From NCBI GenBank assembly GCA_013416795.1, contig RQSC01000002.1:305441-367967 (forward strand): a DNA stretch of 62,527 nucleotides, in the 5' to 3' direction. The DNA comes from Prasinococcaceae sp. CCMP 1430. Lineage: Eukaryota > Prasinodermophyta > Palmophyllophyceae > Prasinococcales > Prasinococcaceae. This document shows, one piece after another, positions 27,733 through 37,600 of this stretch. Position 1 is the first letter of the stretch; each line of letters starts with the position of its first letter. Position numbers and translations under genes: made by a program. The notes below the pieces were generated by a model. That model ran no database searches. It was given only the letters and a program-made list of their open reading frames with translations, and was not told the origin of the DNA.

Positions 27733-28701
27733 ATGGTGATACCTGAGGTGTACGCCACCGCGGCGGCCAAGCTCGGCCCCGTCGAGTGCGCGAGGCGCAT
27801 CGTGTTCGGCGAGGGCGAGGCGCCCACGGAGGACTGGGAGGGCAAGCGCCAACAGCTCGTGCGCCAGGCAGAGCTCAAGAACTGCGTCGTGAACGCGTTT
27901 GCGCCGGTGCCGCAAGAGACGGTGGCGGCGATGCCGCTGTGGGCGCGCACGTGGCTGCGCAACTACGTCGCCGGCAACGCCATCTACTTCGGTCTCAACA
28001 CTCTGTGGGCCGGGTACCTCTACTACGCCTTCGGGGCTTGGCATTTCCCCGACGCTCGCAAGGTGCCAGCCGTCAAGGCGATGGTGTCGCAGGCGCGCGT
28101 GTCGTTCTTCGCGCTGCCGATGTACAGCGCGTTGCCGACGCTCTCCGAGGAGATGATCCTGCAGGGGTGGACGAAGACGTACCCGCTGCTGGCCAACGTG
28201 GGCGGCTGGGGGGGGCACCTCCTGCTGTTTTTCTCGTACATGCTGTGCGTCGAGTTCGGCGTGTACTGGATGCACCGCCTGCTGCACGACATCAAGATCG
28301 GCTACAGGTTGCTGCACAGGACCCACCACATCTACAACAAAGAGCACACGCTGAGCCCCTTCGCCGGCCTCGCCTTCCACCCCATCGATGGCATCTTGCA
28401 GGCAGCCCCCTACACCTTCTTTCTCTTCGTGCTGCCCGTGCATGGCCTTAGCCACGAGCTCGCGCTCTTCGCGACGGCGTTCTGGACGACGAGCATCCAC
28501 GACTGCGTGGTGGTCGACGCGTGGCCCATAATGGGTGCGAGCTATCACACCATCCACCACACCACCTACAAGCACAACTACGGCCACTACACCGTGCTCT
28601 TCGACTGGCTCTTCGGCACGCTCAAGGTGCCCGACTTCGCGAAGGAGAGGAAGGACTGGGAGGCCGCGCGGGAGAAGCTCCTCGCGACCAAGGCCGCGTG
28701 A
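27733..28701 (+). CDS. Delta7-sterol C5(6)-desaturase
   Basis: ER membrane di-iron enzyme (fatty acid hydroxylase superfamily) that introduces the C5 double bond in sterols. The His clusters are in place: HRLLH (residues ~178-182), HRTHH (~196-200) and HTIHH (~276-280). Between them lie the family blocks YNKEHTLSPFAGLAFHPIDG and GILQAAPYTFF, then WTTSIHDC, PIMGASYH and HNYGHYTVLFDWLFGTL. Three to four hydrophobic segments precede and separate the clusters. It is 322 residues and intronless. The start MVIPEVYAT at 27733 was chosen over an upstream open frame with Arg/Pro-rich, microsatellite-derived residues. Confidence 0.93.
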   Translation: MVIPEVYATAAAKLGPVECARRIVFGEGEAPTEDWEGKRQQLVRQAELKNCVVNAFAPVPQETVAAMPLWARTWLRNYVAGNAIYFGLNTLWAGYLYYAFGAWHFPDARKVPAVKAMVSQARVSFFALPMYSALPTLSEEMILQGWTKTYPLLANVGGWGGHLLLFFSYMLCVEFGVYWMHRLLHDIKIGYRLLHRTHHIYNKEHTLSPFAGLAFHPIDGILQAAPYTFFLFVLPVHGLSHELALFATAFWTTSIHDCVVVDAWPIMGASYHTIHHTTYKHNYGHYTVLFDWLFGTLKVPDFAKERKDWEAAREKLLATKAA

Positions 28702-28963
28702 AGGTCACAATGAGGCGGGAGGGCGGATGGCCCCGTCGCTGTGCCGAGGCGGGCCGCGAGAGGCGCGCGTGTATGTGTATGTTTAAATGAAACTCCCAGA
28801 GGACTCGTTCCCCCACACCACGCGTTGAGCGCCGTACGCCGCCGCGCCGGGTCCGGCGCGCTGATCGCATGGGCGTCACACGCGCCCGGGGGGACGGCGC
28901 GTAGCGGCGCTGTCCGCTCGCGCTCAGACGAGCTGCGTCCTACGGCAGGGAGCACCCCCCGCC

Positions 28964-30236
28964 ATGCCAGCGGCGACTCCCCGCCGCCGCGTGCTCAGCG
29001 CGCGCGTGCGGTGTGCGCGTGGACGCTGGGCTGCGCTTGCTGCGGTGGTGGCGCTCGCCGCGGCCACCCCCGCGATCGCTGCAGAGCTCTCCGACGAGGT
29101 CGCCGCGCCGTCGCCCGTGGCATGCCCCGTCGGCGGCGAGGGCCACCGCCGCGCGAACGATGCGGCGGAGCACATGCGCCGCAGTGGCGACCACGCCGAG
29201 GCGTTTGCGTGCTACCACGAGGCGCTCGCGACCAAGCCTGGCTTTGCGCCGTCGCTGTACGGGTTAGGCGTGCTCGCCCTGGACATGCGCAGGTTCGAGG
29301 CCGCGAGGGGCTTCCTGGAGGCGGCGGTGAGCGCGTGGCCTGAGTACGCAGACGCATGGTCGGCGCTCGGAGAGGCGTACGCGTCGGCTGGCGAGCCCAA
29401 CTACCGCATCGCTCTGTCCAAGTTCAAGAAGGTGCGGCGAGGGACCTGATGGCGAGCGGGCCGCCCGGGCGTGTTCCCGGCCAATCATGCAGGGAGTGTC
29501 GCTGAATGCTGACTTCTTGTTGTGCCACGACCACATGCTTGCGCCACTGCCTCTCTGTGCTCCCTGGCATACCTGTCGCTCGCTCCGGTGCGCTCACGCG
29601 CGCTCGCTCTCGCACGTGCAGGCTGTCGACCTGAAGGCAGACGATGCTCTCTCGTGGGAGGCGCTGGGATCGCACCAAGCTGCCTTCGGCCACCTCGAAG
29701 AGGCCGTGGAGACCTACCTCGAGGCGACCGAACGTGCGCCTGGCTCGCCCGGCCTGCGGTACTCGCTGGCCAATGTTTACAGGCGCATGGGCAAGTACGA
29801 CGAGTGCGTGGACGAGGCTACCACTGCGTACTCGATGGCGCCAGGATTCGGGATGGTGCGTCCGTAGCGCCATCGCCCGCCGCACGGCCGCGTCCGCATG
29901 CGCGCGCACCTACACCGCGCCAAGGACGTCTAGTACTCGCGTCGCGCGTGCACGTGTGTGCGGCTGACCACGTGCGCCTCGCAGGCGCAGCACACGGCGG
30001 GCGCGTGCCTGTGGGACCTGGGCCAACAAGGCCCAGCCCTGCAGCTGCTCATCAGGGCTGCGAACGTCGAGCCTGACGTGCTGGAGCACCACACGACACT
30101 GGTATCGAAGCTGCTGGAGTCCAACGGAGACATCTCGCGCGCGTGCGACGACTTAAGGGTGCACTTCGCCAATGTGGAGGTGCAAGGGTGCCCGACGCGG
30201 GCCTCGCCATCAAGCGAAAGTCACGTCGATCTGTAG
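28964..30236 (+). CDS. Signal-peptide-bearing TPR protein, three exons
   Basis: Three exons are joined by phase-0 GT-AG introns: 28964-29431, 29622-29855 and 29985-30236. Each intron falls between TPR helices, and the frames only make a continuous TPR array after splicing. The N-terminus is basic, then hydrophobic (LAAVVALAAATPAIAAELS), a likely signal peptide or, in an alga with complex plastids, part of a bipartite or lumenal targeting sequence. TPR repeats follow: AFACYHEALATKPGFAPSLY, FLEAAVSAWPEYADAWSALG, LKADDALSWEALG, YLEATERAPGSPGLRYSLAN, YSMAPGF and ALQLLIRAANVEPDVLEHHT. Predicted length is 318 residues. The partner and function are unknown. It is convergent with CWC15. Confidence 0.75.
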
Positions 30237-30418
30237 CGCCACAGCTACTCCCTGTAATCACTAATCTGTCCGACTCGCACCTTCCCCTCCAGGGCCGCGA
30301 GAGTTGTAGCACAGGGCAGGGCGAGGGCCGAATCGTCAAATCAACGTACTGTACTGTACTGGGTGTGTAACCACACAAAGCTCTAGAGGATACATGCTCG
30401 CGGTGGGCTTTGCTACGT

Positions 30419-31733
30419 CTACCTAATGTACCGCGAGATGAAGCGCTTGTGGAAGTCATTGCGGATGGTGTCGTTGATGAAGCCGGTGCGCTTCTTGGGC
30501 TCCTCTCGCGCCTGGTTGCGGAAGACGACGTCGTCATCCCACCGCCTCTTCACACCGCCGCCGCCCGCGCCGGCAAGCAACGGGTTGCCGGCCGAAAACA
30601 TCGCGCCCTTCGCAGCCTCCTCCTCGGCCTTCGCCTCGGCCTCGGCGCGTGCAGCCTCCTCAGCGCGCTCAGCCTTGATGCGCTCCAGCTCCGCAAGCAG
30701 CGCTGCATCATCGTCGTCGTCGTCACTGTCGCTGTCATCGCTGTCACTGTCCTCCTCACCGGCACCACCAGCCGTGGACGGCCCCGCGCCGCTTACGAGA
30801 GCCTCGCCTGCAGCCGCCCTCGCGCCACCCTGCTCGCGCAAACGCAGCAGATTGCGGCGGGCGCGGGGTGGGGGAGCAGCCTTTCGAGTCAGCCAAGCGC
30901 ACAAAAAGCCACGACGAGCGAGCATGGCCGCACCGACAAATGCGCGTCATACGCTGTCGCCGCCACGAGCAGCCGTGCCGCACACAGTACGTGCACATCA
31001 GAACAGATCTTGGTATAAAAGGTTGTCCGCACGGGCGTGTGCCCGCTCGGAATGAGCATGTAATGGTAGCATCACGTGCAGATCGGTACGACAGGTTCGC
31101 GTGTGGGGCGGTTGCAGGCTTTCTGCGCACATTCGGCGCCGGCGCCAATGCTCTTTGAGCGCGCGTACCTCTCCACCACCACCGCTGTCGTCGTCGTCGT
31201 CATCGTCGTCGTCGTCGTCGTCGCGGTCACGCGCTGATGGCACAAGCTTCCGCCGCGGCGGCACTGCAACGGGCAGCGCCGCTCGCGCCGCGCCCGCATC
31301 TTCCTCTGCAGCATCCAGTGCACCACCACTCGCGGCAATGCGCCGCTGGCGGTCATGCTCTTCCTCCTTGCGCAGCAGCTCGGCCTGTGCACGTCGAAAG
31401 CGCGGCGCCGTCAGCACGTGTGGCCCGCCTCCTCATGCAACACAGCGCATGCACAGGGGGGGGGGGGGGGGGGGGGGGGAGTAAGGTGCCTCTAGAGCGC
31501 GCTAGAGGGGGGGGGGCGACTGCATCGCCTTCGCGCGGGCCAGGGCGCGTGCTTACCTTGAGGTCGCGCTTGGCGAGCGTCTCCTGGTCGGCCTGCCCCT
31601 CCTCACGCGTCTTCATCTTGCCAAAGTAGATCTCCTTGACGCTGACGGCCGTGCTCTGGCCGAAGCCTCGCGCGCCGCCCTGCATCTTGCTGCCCTTCGC
31701 GGCGGCCCATGTCGGGCGGTGCGCGGTCGTCAT
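30419..31733 (-). CDS. CWC15: Spliceosomal protein CWC15, three exons
   Basis: Component of the Prp19-related spliceosome complex. Exon 1 (31733-31557) starts with the family motif [14 protein letters not shown]. Exon 2 (31384-31169) is acidic with a poly-Asp run. Exon 3 (30880-30419) carries a second Asp/Ser-rich tract, a Glu/Ala coiled coil and the conserved end: [20 protein letters not shown], then [20 protein letters not shown]. Introns 31385-31556 and 30881-31168 are GT-AG and phase 0. Total length is 284 residues, longer than human CWC15 because of the acidic expansions. Intron 1 contains a 24-base C tract on the transcript strand, near its 3' half. Confidence 0.92.
31456..31479. repeat. 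24-base G run in CWC15 intron 1
   Basis: Reads as poly-C in the transcript, so it may serve as an extended pyrimidine tract upstream of the acceptor. Confidence 0.85.
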
Positions 31734-32312
31734 CGCGCGCGCGCGCGCGGCAGGGACGGGCGGGGCGGCGGGGCGAGACTACGTCGGCGGGTCGCGAGCC
31801 CCACTCCTGCGGCGGCGCGGGAGACGCGGCCTCGGCGAGCAGCGCGCAGCGCGCGGGGCGCGCTGTGTGTGGCAGGCGGCGGGTGCGGCGCCCTCTCGCG
31901 CGCCCCGACAGCCCTTTTTGTTGTGACTTTAGGGCTGCGGTCTGCTCGCCCCCCCCGCGCGTGCGCTTGACCTGAAACCGCATGCATATTGAAAAGGGTC
32001 CAAAAGGATTCCCCAAATGCTCAACCCATACCGTACTCGGCCGCCGGGCGAAGCAGCGGCGTGCGGGCGGGGCGCGGCGCCAGCCGAGCGCTGCGCACGT
32101 ACGCGCGGCCGCTGCGGCCCGGCGCGGCGCAGGCGAAGGCGTGGGTGGAGAGGGCAGCGCCCAACGCGCGCACGCGCAGTGACAAAAGCTTTTAATAGTT
32201 ATATGACCCGCGCCGGCGCCGCGCACTGAGCGCTCATAAGGGGCCGGCGCGCAGCCGCCCTGCGACCAGCGCGCACTGCCAGCGCCACCTGAGGAGCCCC
32301 GCCTGCGCTAGT
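31734..32312. other. Intergenic, no gene seen
   Basis: About 580 bases between the CWC15 start and the V-ATPase B stop. It is mostly GC-rich with an A/T-richer segment near 31980-32035. It should hold the CWC15 promoter and the V-ATPase 3' end. Confidence 0.4.
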
Positions 32313-33941
32313 CTAGCCGCGCTCGTAGTACTCGTCCAACAGCTTCGGGCTGATGCGGCGAAGCAGCTCACGCGGGAAGATGCGAAGCATGCTCCAGGCG
32401 AGGTCGAGGCTCTGGAAAATGTTGCGCGCCTCCGTGCCCTGGCCCACCAGCTTCTGCTCAAACTTGTCCAGGAACTCCAGGTACAACAGGTCCTCGCTCG
32501 AGAGCGCCTCCTCGCCCACAACGGCCTTCATAGCGACCACGTCCTTACCGATGGCATAGTTGGCGTACAACTGGTTGGACACGTCGCCGTGGTCCTTGCG
32601 CGTCATGCCCTCGCCGATGGCGCTCTTCATGAGGCGGCTGAGGCTCGGGAGCACGTTGATGGGCGGGTAAATCTGCCTGTTGTGCAGCTGGCGATCGACG
32701 TAGATCTGCCCCTCCGTGATGTAGCCGGTGAGGTCGGGGATGGGGTGTGTAATGTCATCGTTGGGCATGGTCAGGATGGGGAACTGTGTAATGGAGCCCT
32801 GACGACCCTTGATGCGGCCGGCGCGCTCGTAGATCGTTGCAAGGTCTGTGTACATGTAGCCGGGGTAGCCGCGGCGGCCGGGCACCTCCTCGCGCGCGGC
32901 TGACACCTCGCGCAGCGAATCGGCGTAGGAGCTCATGTCCGTCATGATGACGAGCACGTGCTTGCCGCAGGTGTACGCCAGGTACTCGGCGACGGTGAGC
33001 GCGATGCGCGGCGTGACGATGCGCTCGATCGGCGGGTCGTTGGCGAGGTTGAGGAAGAGCACGGTCTTCTCGAGCGAGCCGTTCTCCTCGAAGTCGCGTT
33101 TGAAGAAGGTGGCCGTCTCCATGTTGACGCCCATTGCAGCGAAGACGATGGCAAAGTCGTCGTCATTGCTCTTGGACTGCCCCTCCTGCTTCACCAGGCC
33201 GGCCTGGCGACAGATCTGCGCGGCGATCTCGTTGTGCGGCAGGCCCGCCGCTGAGAACAAGGGGATCTTCTGGCCACGCGCGACGGAGTTCATGACGTCA
33301 ATGGTCGAGATGCCAGTCTCGATCATCTCCTCTGGGTAGGTGCGCTCAGAGGGGTTGATCGCCATGCCCATGATGTCGAGGTAGTCCTCCGCGAGCACAT
33401 TCGGGCCATCGTCAATGGGAACACCGCTGCCATTGAAGATGCGGCCCATCATGTCCCTGGGGGGAGGCCGCGCGATATCCGCGCGCGTCAGCGCGCGCGT
33501 CAAGGTCAAACGCCGGCGCTGGCGCTCACCACGGCGCGCTGCTCGCCGAACTGCTCACCTGGACACGGGAGTGCGCAGTACCTCTCCGGTGAACTCGAGG
33601 CTGGTGCGCTTGTTGTCAACTCCCGAGGTGCCCTCGAACACCTGCACGACGGCGCGGTCGCCATCGACCTCCAGCACCTGACCACGGCGCTTGGAGCCGT
33701 CACCCAACGTGATCGAGACGATCTCGCTGAACTTGGGCGCGCGCACGCGGTCCACCACCACCAGCGGGCCAGCCACGGCGCTCACCGTGCGGTATTGCAG
33801 CCGTGGCTCGGCCGCGATCGCGGCGGTCGCGGTGACCGCGGCGGCGGCGGCCTGTGGCGAGGGGCCACCCATCGCCGGGCCGCCCATCGCCGGGCCCGGC
33901 TTGGCCGAGGCATCGCCCGTCATTCCACTCAGGAGGTCCAT
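32313..33941 (-). CDS. VMA2: V-type proton ATPase subunit B, two exons
   Basis: Non-catalytic nucleotide-binding subunit of the V1 head that drives proton pumping into vacuoles and endomembranes. Exon 1 (33941-33559) has an Ala/Gly-rich start, then [16 protein letters not shown] and [20 protein letters not shown]. Exon 2 (33456-32313) contains [84 protein letters not shown] (as [19 protein letters not shown]) and [18 protein letters not shown]. The 102-nt intron (33457-33558) splits an Arg codon within [13 protein letters not shown], which is contiguous in all homologues. Predicted length is 508 residues, normal for the family. Confidence 0.97.
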
Positions 33942-34120
33942 GGCGCCGCCGCCCCCGGCGCCAACACCCGCCACCCGGACGCGGAGCACAGCACTCCCTC
34001 CTGCTGCCTGCCCCGCTCCCCCTGCCCCAAAAAGCGGGGGCCCCGCACGGGGCGCGCGCCGTCTGCCGCTGCGCGCGAGCACGCGTCGGGCGGCGTGCGC
34101 GGCCTCACAGGCGCGCCCAC

Positions 34121-34312
34121 CAAAGGACGCCAAAGCCGAGCACGACCTTGCCACCCATGCGGTCCGCCCACACGCCACCGGCCACCTGCGTGAGCAAGTA
34201 GCCCCAGAAGAAGCTGCTCTGCACGAGGCCCTTCGTCGACGGGCCCCAGCCGAACTCCTCGCTCATGGGAAGCATTGCTATCGAAAGGTTGACGCGGTCC
34301 ATGTTGCACAGT
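34121..34312 (-). pseudogene. Orphan exon of an SLC17/ANTR-type anion (phosphate) transporter
   Basis: A 192-nt segment bounded by an AG acceptor (34314-34313) and a GT donor (34120-34119) encodes [20 protein letters not shown], then [40 protein letters not shown] and GVLW. This is the first-loop and TM2 region of SLC17/plastid ANTR major facilitator transporters, including their conserved DRVN and ADR.GGK motifs. No other transporter exon is found on either side: the V-ATPase B gene starts 180 bp downstream and the upstream DNA ends at an n (34600). It could be a relic or a contig-edge fragment. Confidence 0.8.
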
Positions 34313-34599
34313 CTGGTGTGACGGCGCCGCGGGTGACGCGTTGGAGATGCGTGCACGTGAGTTCCACAGGGAAGGCGCCGGTCAGAGCGGGGGTGGTGTG
34401 GAATGGGATGCGGGCGGCGCGCGGAGGCGCGAGATGGGGCGGGCGCGGGTCAGAACCAGGGTTCGGTCCCGCCGAGGACGACCGCAGGCGCTGGTGGGCG
34501 AGGAGGGCGCGAGCGAGCGCACCGCCTCGCCACGGCGCGCTTGGCGGGCGCGAGCAACCCGCCACTGCCGCCCTAAACGTACATGAACGCGGCGAAGCA
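34313..34599. other. Intergenic up to the n, no gene seen
   Basis: About 290 bases between the transporter exon and the single n. No conserved coding sequence. Confidence 0.4.
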
Positions 34600-34600
34600 N
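34600..34600. other. Single n, probable contig join
   Basis: Lies inside the N-terminal coding part of the Obg gene. The sequence to its left does not continue the protein in frame. Confidence 0.65.
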
Positions 34601-36320
34601 CGCCGCGGCCGCCGGACGCAAGGCGCCGGCGCCGGGCAAGGCGGCGCAGCAGCAGGCGGCGCACCGTGCGGCGGTCGAGAAGGTCGAAAAGGGGTTCGAG
34701 GCGGACGGCTCCTTCTACATGGAGCTCGCCGACGACGAGTCTGGGTACGCGGCATGGGACGACGGCGACGACTTCGAGCTCGAAGACGGCACGCAGCGCG
34801 AGCGGCACGCGCTGCCGTACGAGCTGCGGTACTTCGACACGGCGAAGATATACACGCGCAGCGGCGACGGCGGCGATGGCATGGTCTCCTTCCGCCGCGA
34901 GAAGTTCGTGTCGCACGGAGGGCCGAACGGTGGCAGCGGCGGGGCCGGCGGCTCGGTGTACGTCGAGGCGGGCGCCGCGATGAGCTCGCTGCAGCCTTTC
35001 CGCAAGCGGCTGCACTTCCGCGCCCAACCGGGCAAATCAGGAGGCAGTGCGATGTCGCAGGGCGCGGACGGCGGCGACGAGACCGTCTTCGTCCCCTGCG
35101 GAACCATCGTGCGCCGCGCGCGTGCGAAGGAGGAGCTCGTGGACGACAGCGAGCGCGGTGAGGACTTCGTCGCGGAGCTGCTTCGCCCCGGGGACCGCGC
35201 GCTGCTGGTGGCGGGCGGGCGCGGCGGCCGAGGCAACGCGAGCTTCAAGTCGGGCACGAACAAGGCGCCGCTCATCGGCGAAAATGGCGAGGAGGGCGAG
35301 GAAGCCTGGTTCGAGCTGGAGCTCAAGGTCGTGGCCGATGTGGGTATCATTGGTGTGCCAAATGCTGGCAAGTCCACGCTGCTGGCCGCGGTGTCCAACG
35401 CGCGCCCCAAGATCGCCAACTACAAGTTTACCACGCTGGTGCCCAACCTCGGCGTGGTCGAGACCGACTACGACACTACGGTTTTTGCCGATGTGCCTGG
35501 GCTGCTGGAGGGCGCACACGCGGGCATCGGCCTTGGCAAAGAGTTCCTGCGCCACTGTGAGCGCTGCCGCGTGCTCGTGCACGTCATCGACGGCACGTCG
35601 GAGGATCCGATCGGTGACTACGAGGCCGTGAATGCCGAGCTGGAGCTCTTCAACCCGGAAATGGCCAAGAAGCCGCAGGTGGTGTGCTTCAACAAAATGG
35701 ACACGCTCGAGGCGCAGGTGCAGTGGGAGGAGCTCATGGAGGCCGGCGCATTCGCCCGGCTGGAGGGGGGAAGGGCGCCCATCCCCATGAGCGCGGCGGC
35801 CCGGCAGGGGCACGCGTCCGTGGTGGCGGCGTCGAAGGCGCTGCTCAAGGACCTGAACGATGCCGACTCGCTCGAGGCGGAGGAGGAAGAGTGGTCCAGC
35901 GAGTTCGACCCCAACGTGCCATTCAACCCCGTCGCGGACGTGGCGGCGCCCGGGCGCAAGAGGGTGCGGCAGAAGCCGCAGCGACAGGCGGACGCCGTCG
36001 AGGTGAGCGATTTCACCATCGAGGAGGCCGCGCACGGTCTGTGGCGTGTCCACGGTGCTGCGCTCGAGAGGTTCGTCCAGATGACCAACTGGGACTATTA
36101 CGAGAGCGCAAAGCGCTTCCAGGCCGTGCTCGAGGCGGCCGGTGTGTACAGCAAGCTGCGCGCCGCGGGCGCGCGCGAGGGCGACACTGTCGCGCTCGGT
36201 GACTTCGAGTTCGAGTGGGAGGACGATGAGACCAACGAGCTGCGTGGCAACATGGGCGAGTTCACTGAGAAACGCGTCGGGCGCGGCTCGAAGAGGTGGC
36301 CAGCGCAGGTGCGCGATTGA
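34601..36320 (+). CDS. OBGC: Obg-type GTPase, probably plastid ObgC; N-terminus missing
   Basis: Large-subunit ribosome assembly GTPase. From the n onward an Ala/Lys/Gln-rich helix (KAPAPGKAAQQQAAHRAAVE) and an acidic stretch lead to the Obg fold: YTRSGDGGDGMVSFRREKFV, then GGPNGGSGGAGGSVYVEA and GGRGGRGNASFKSGTNKAP. The G domain follows with G1 (GVPNAGKST), G2 (FTTLVPNLG), G3 (DVPGLLEGAHAGIGLGKEFL) and G4 (NKMD). The C-terminal OCT domain (EEAAHGLWRVHGAALERFVQ, then DFEFEW) is complete, a feature of bacterial/plastid ObgC. The start and any transit peptide lie at or beyond the n. An ATG at 36 codons downstream (34719) is inside the protein. Confidence 0.92.
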
Positions 36321-36397
36321 GCGCCCTCGCCCCTCGTAGCGGCACGCGACCAATCTGTAACACTACTACCCGAGACGGTGCCCATACTCGCCCCCTC

Positions 36398-36991
36398 TCA
36401 CTTGCTCTTCTTGGCCTCGTCAAGCGCCTTCCTGATCTGGTCGGCGCGCCCCTTGACCCTTTTGTGCAGCTCGGGCATGAATCCGAGCGCGAATGCCGTC
36501 TCGACGAAGACGAAAAAGGGCGCCGCGAGAAGGCTGTGGGCGATGCCCGTGAAGATGGACGGCGCTCGGCGCTCGAAGACGCCGTGGCCGAGGAACTGCG
36601 CCAGCCAGGAGCTCACGTGCACGTAGCCTGCTGTCTTAAGGGCGCCCCCCCCCGATGCCGCGCCGGCAGCGTACTTGCACGCCCCCGCGAAGACCCCCGC
36701 GCCGAGCGTGCCCGTCCACGCCAGGCCCAGGGCCGGGTTGAGTTTCACGTAGTACGCCGAGTAGGCGGCGGTGATCAGCGCAGGGAATCCGCCGACCCAG
36801 GCCAGCGCGCGGGGCGTGGGGATGGCCGTCATGCCCACGAGGGCGGACCACATGATGAGCGGAATGAACACCAGATGGATGCCCTGATTGACGCTGTCGC
36901 TGTGAAATGCCATGTAGAACGCCAACAGCCCCTCGAAGTCACCCAGCGCGGGCAGCTCCGCGCCGCCCGCGGGCTTGCTCGCGGCGGCCAT
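36398..36991 (-). CDS. Mpo1-like (DUF962) membrane protein
   Basis: Family of ER membrane enzymes whose yeast member Mpo1 is an Fe(2+)-dependent dioxygenase acting on 2-hydroxy fatty acids in phytosphingosine breakdown. The hallmark N-terminal motif is present: FYMAFHSDSVNQGIHLVFIP, with the spaced His and Asn residues. Four to five hydrophobic segments follow (VGMTAIPTPRALAWVGGFPA, ALGLAWTGTLGAGVFAGACK, FTGIAHSLLAAPFFVFVETA). A second His pair lies in YVHVSSWLAQFLGHGVFERR. The end is Lys-rich (LDEAKKSK), like an ER retrieval signal. It is 197 residues and intronless; the start is MAAASKP at 36991. Confidence 0.85.
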   Translation of the reverse strand: MAAASKPAGGAELPALGDFEGLLAFYMAFHSDSVNQGIHLVFIPLIMWSALVGMTAIPTPRALAWVGGFPALITAAYSAYYVKLNPALGLAWTGTLGAGVFAGACKYAAGAASGGGALKTAGYVHVSSWLAQFLGHGVFERRAPSIFTGIAHSLLAAPFFVFVETAFALGFMPELHKRVKGRADQIRKALDEAKKSK

Positions 36992-37600
36992 GGCGGCGCC
37001 GCCTCCTCGCCCGCACTCCAACTCCTTTCCACCTCTCGCCGTCCTCCCCCCTTCCCTTCCTCCTCTTTGCTTTCCCTCCGCCACGCACCCTCTTCCCCTC
37101 GCCCGCCCGTGCTCGCCCGCCGGAGGCGCGCGCTCGACGACAGGAGGGCGCCCTTGCGCCGCCGCCGCCGCCTGCGGCGCGTGTGGCACCGCCGCACTGC
37201 TGCGTATCGTGCGACCGTACCGCCGGCGCCAGCGCGCGCGGTCCCACGCCGCCAGGGTGGCGCGCGGCGCCCGCGCGCAAAAACAAAAAAAAACAAAAAA
37301 AAAGACACCGGCGGCGCCGTTTTCACCGACGCAATGATAAGAATGTCGATCGATCCTCCGTCGCTCCCAAACGAACCACGCGCGATTGATTGGATTAAAG
37401 ATGGGAACGGGACGGGACGCGTCCGCTTTTGTTTTTCGCTGCGGCGTGCGCGATGCGACGCGGCGGGGTGAGGTGGCGGTGCGGCACCTCACCCGCGCCC
37501 ACACCGCGCGCGCACTTGGCGCGCCCTCCCGCCGACGCGCACCACCAACAAGCAACGCACCGTCGCACACCCTCCCTGCGGGTGGTCAGGGGCGGAGGCC
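36992..37600. other. Divergent intergenic region with A-rich tract
   Basis: About 600 bases between divergent genes. It contains pyrimidine-rich sequence next to the Mpo1-like start and an AAAAC-repeat A tract at 37277-37304. No gene is seen. Confidence 0.45.

Noticed and set aside
34440-34480. B-box-like gggttcggtccc
   Set aside because: No upstream A box or cloverleaf; single motif match by chance.
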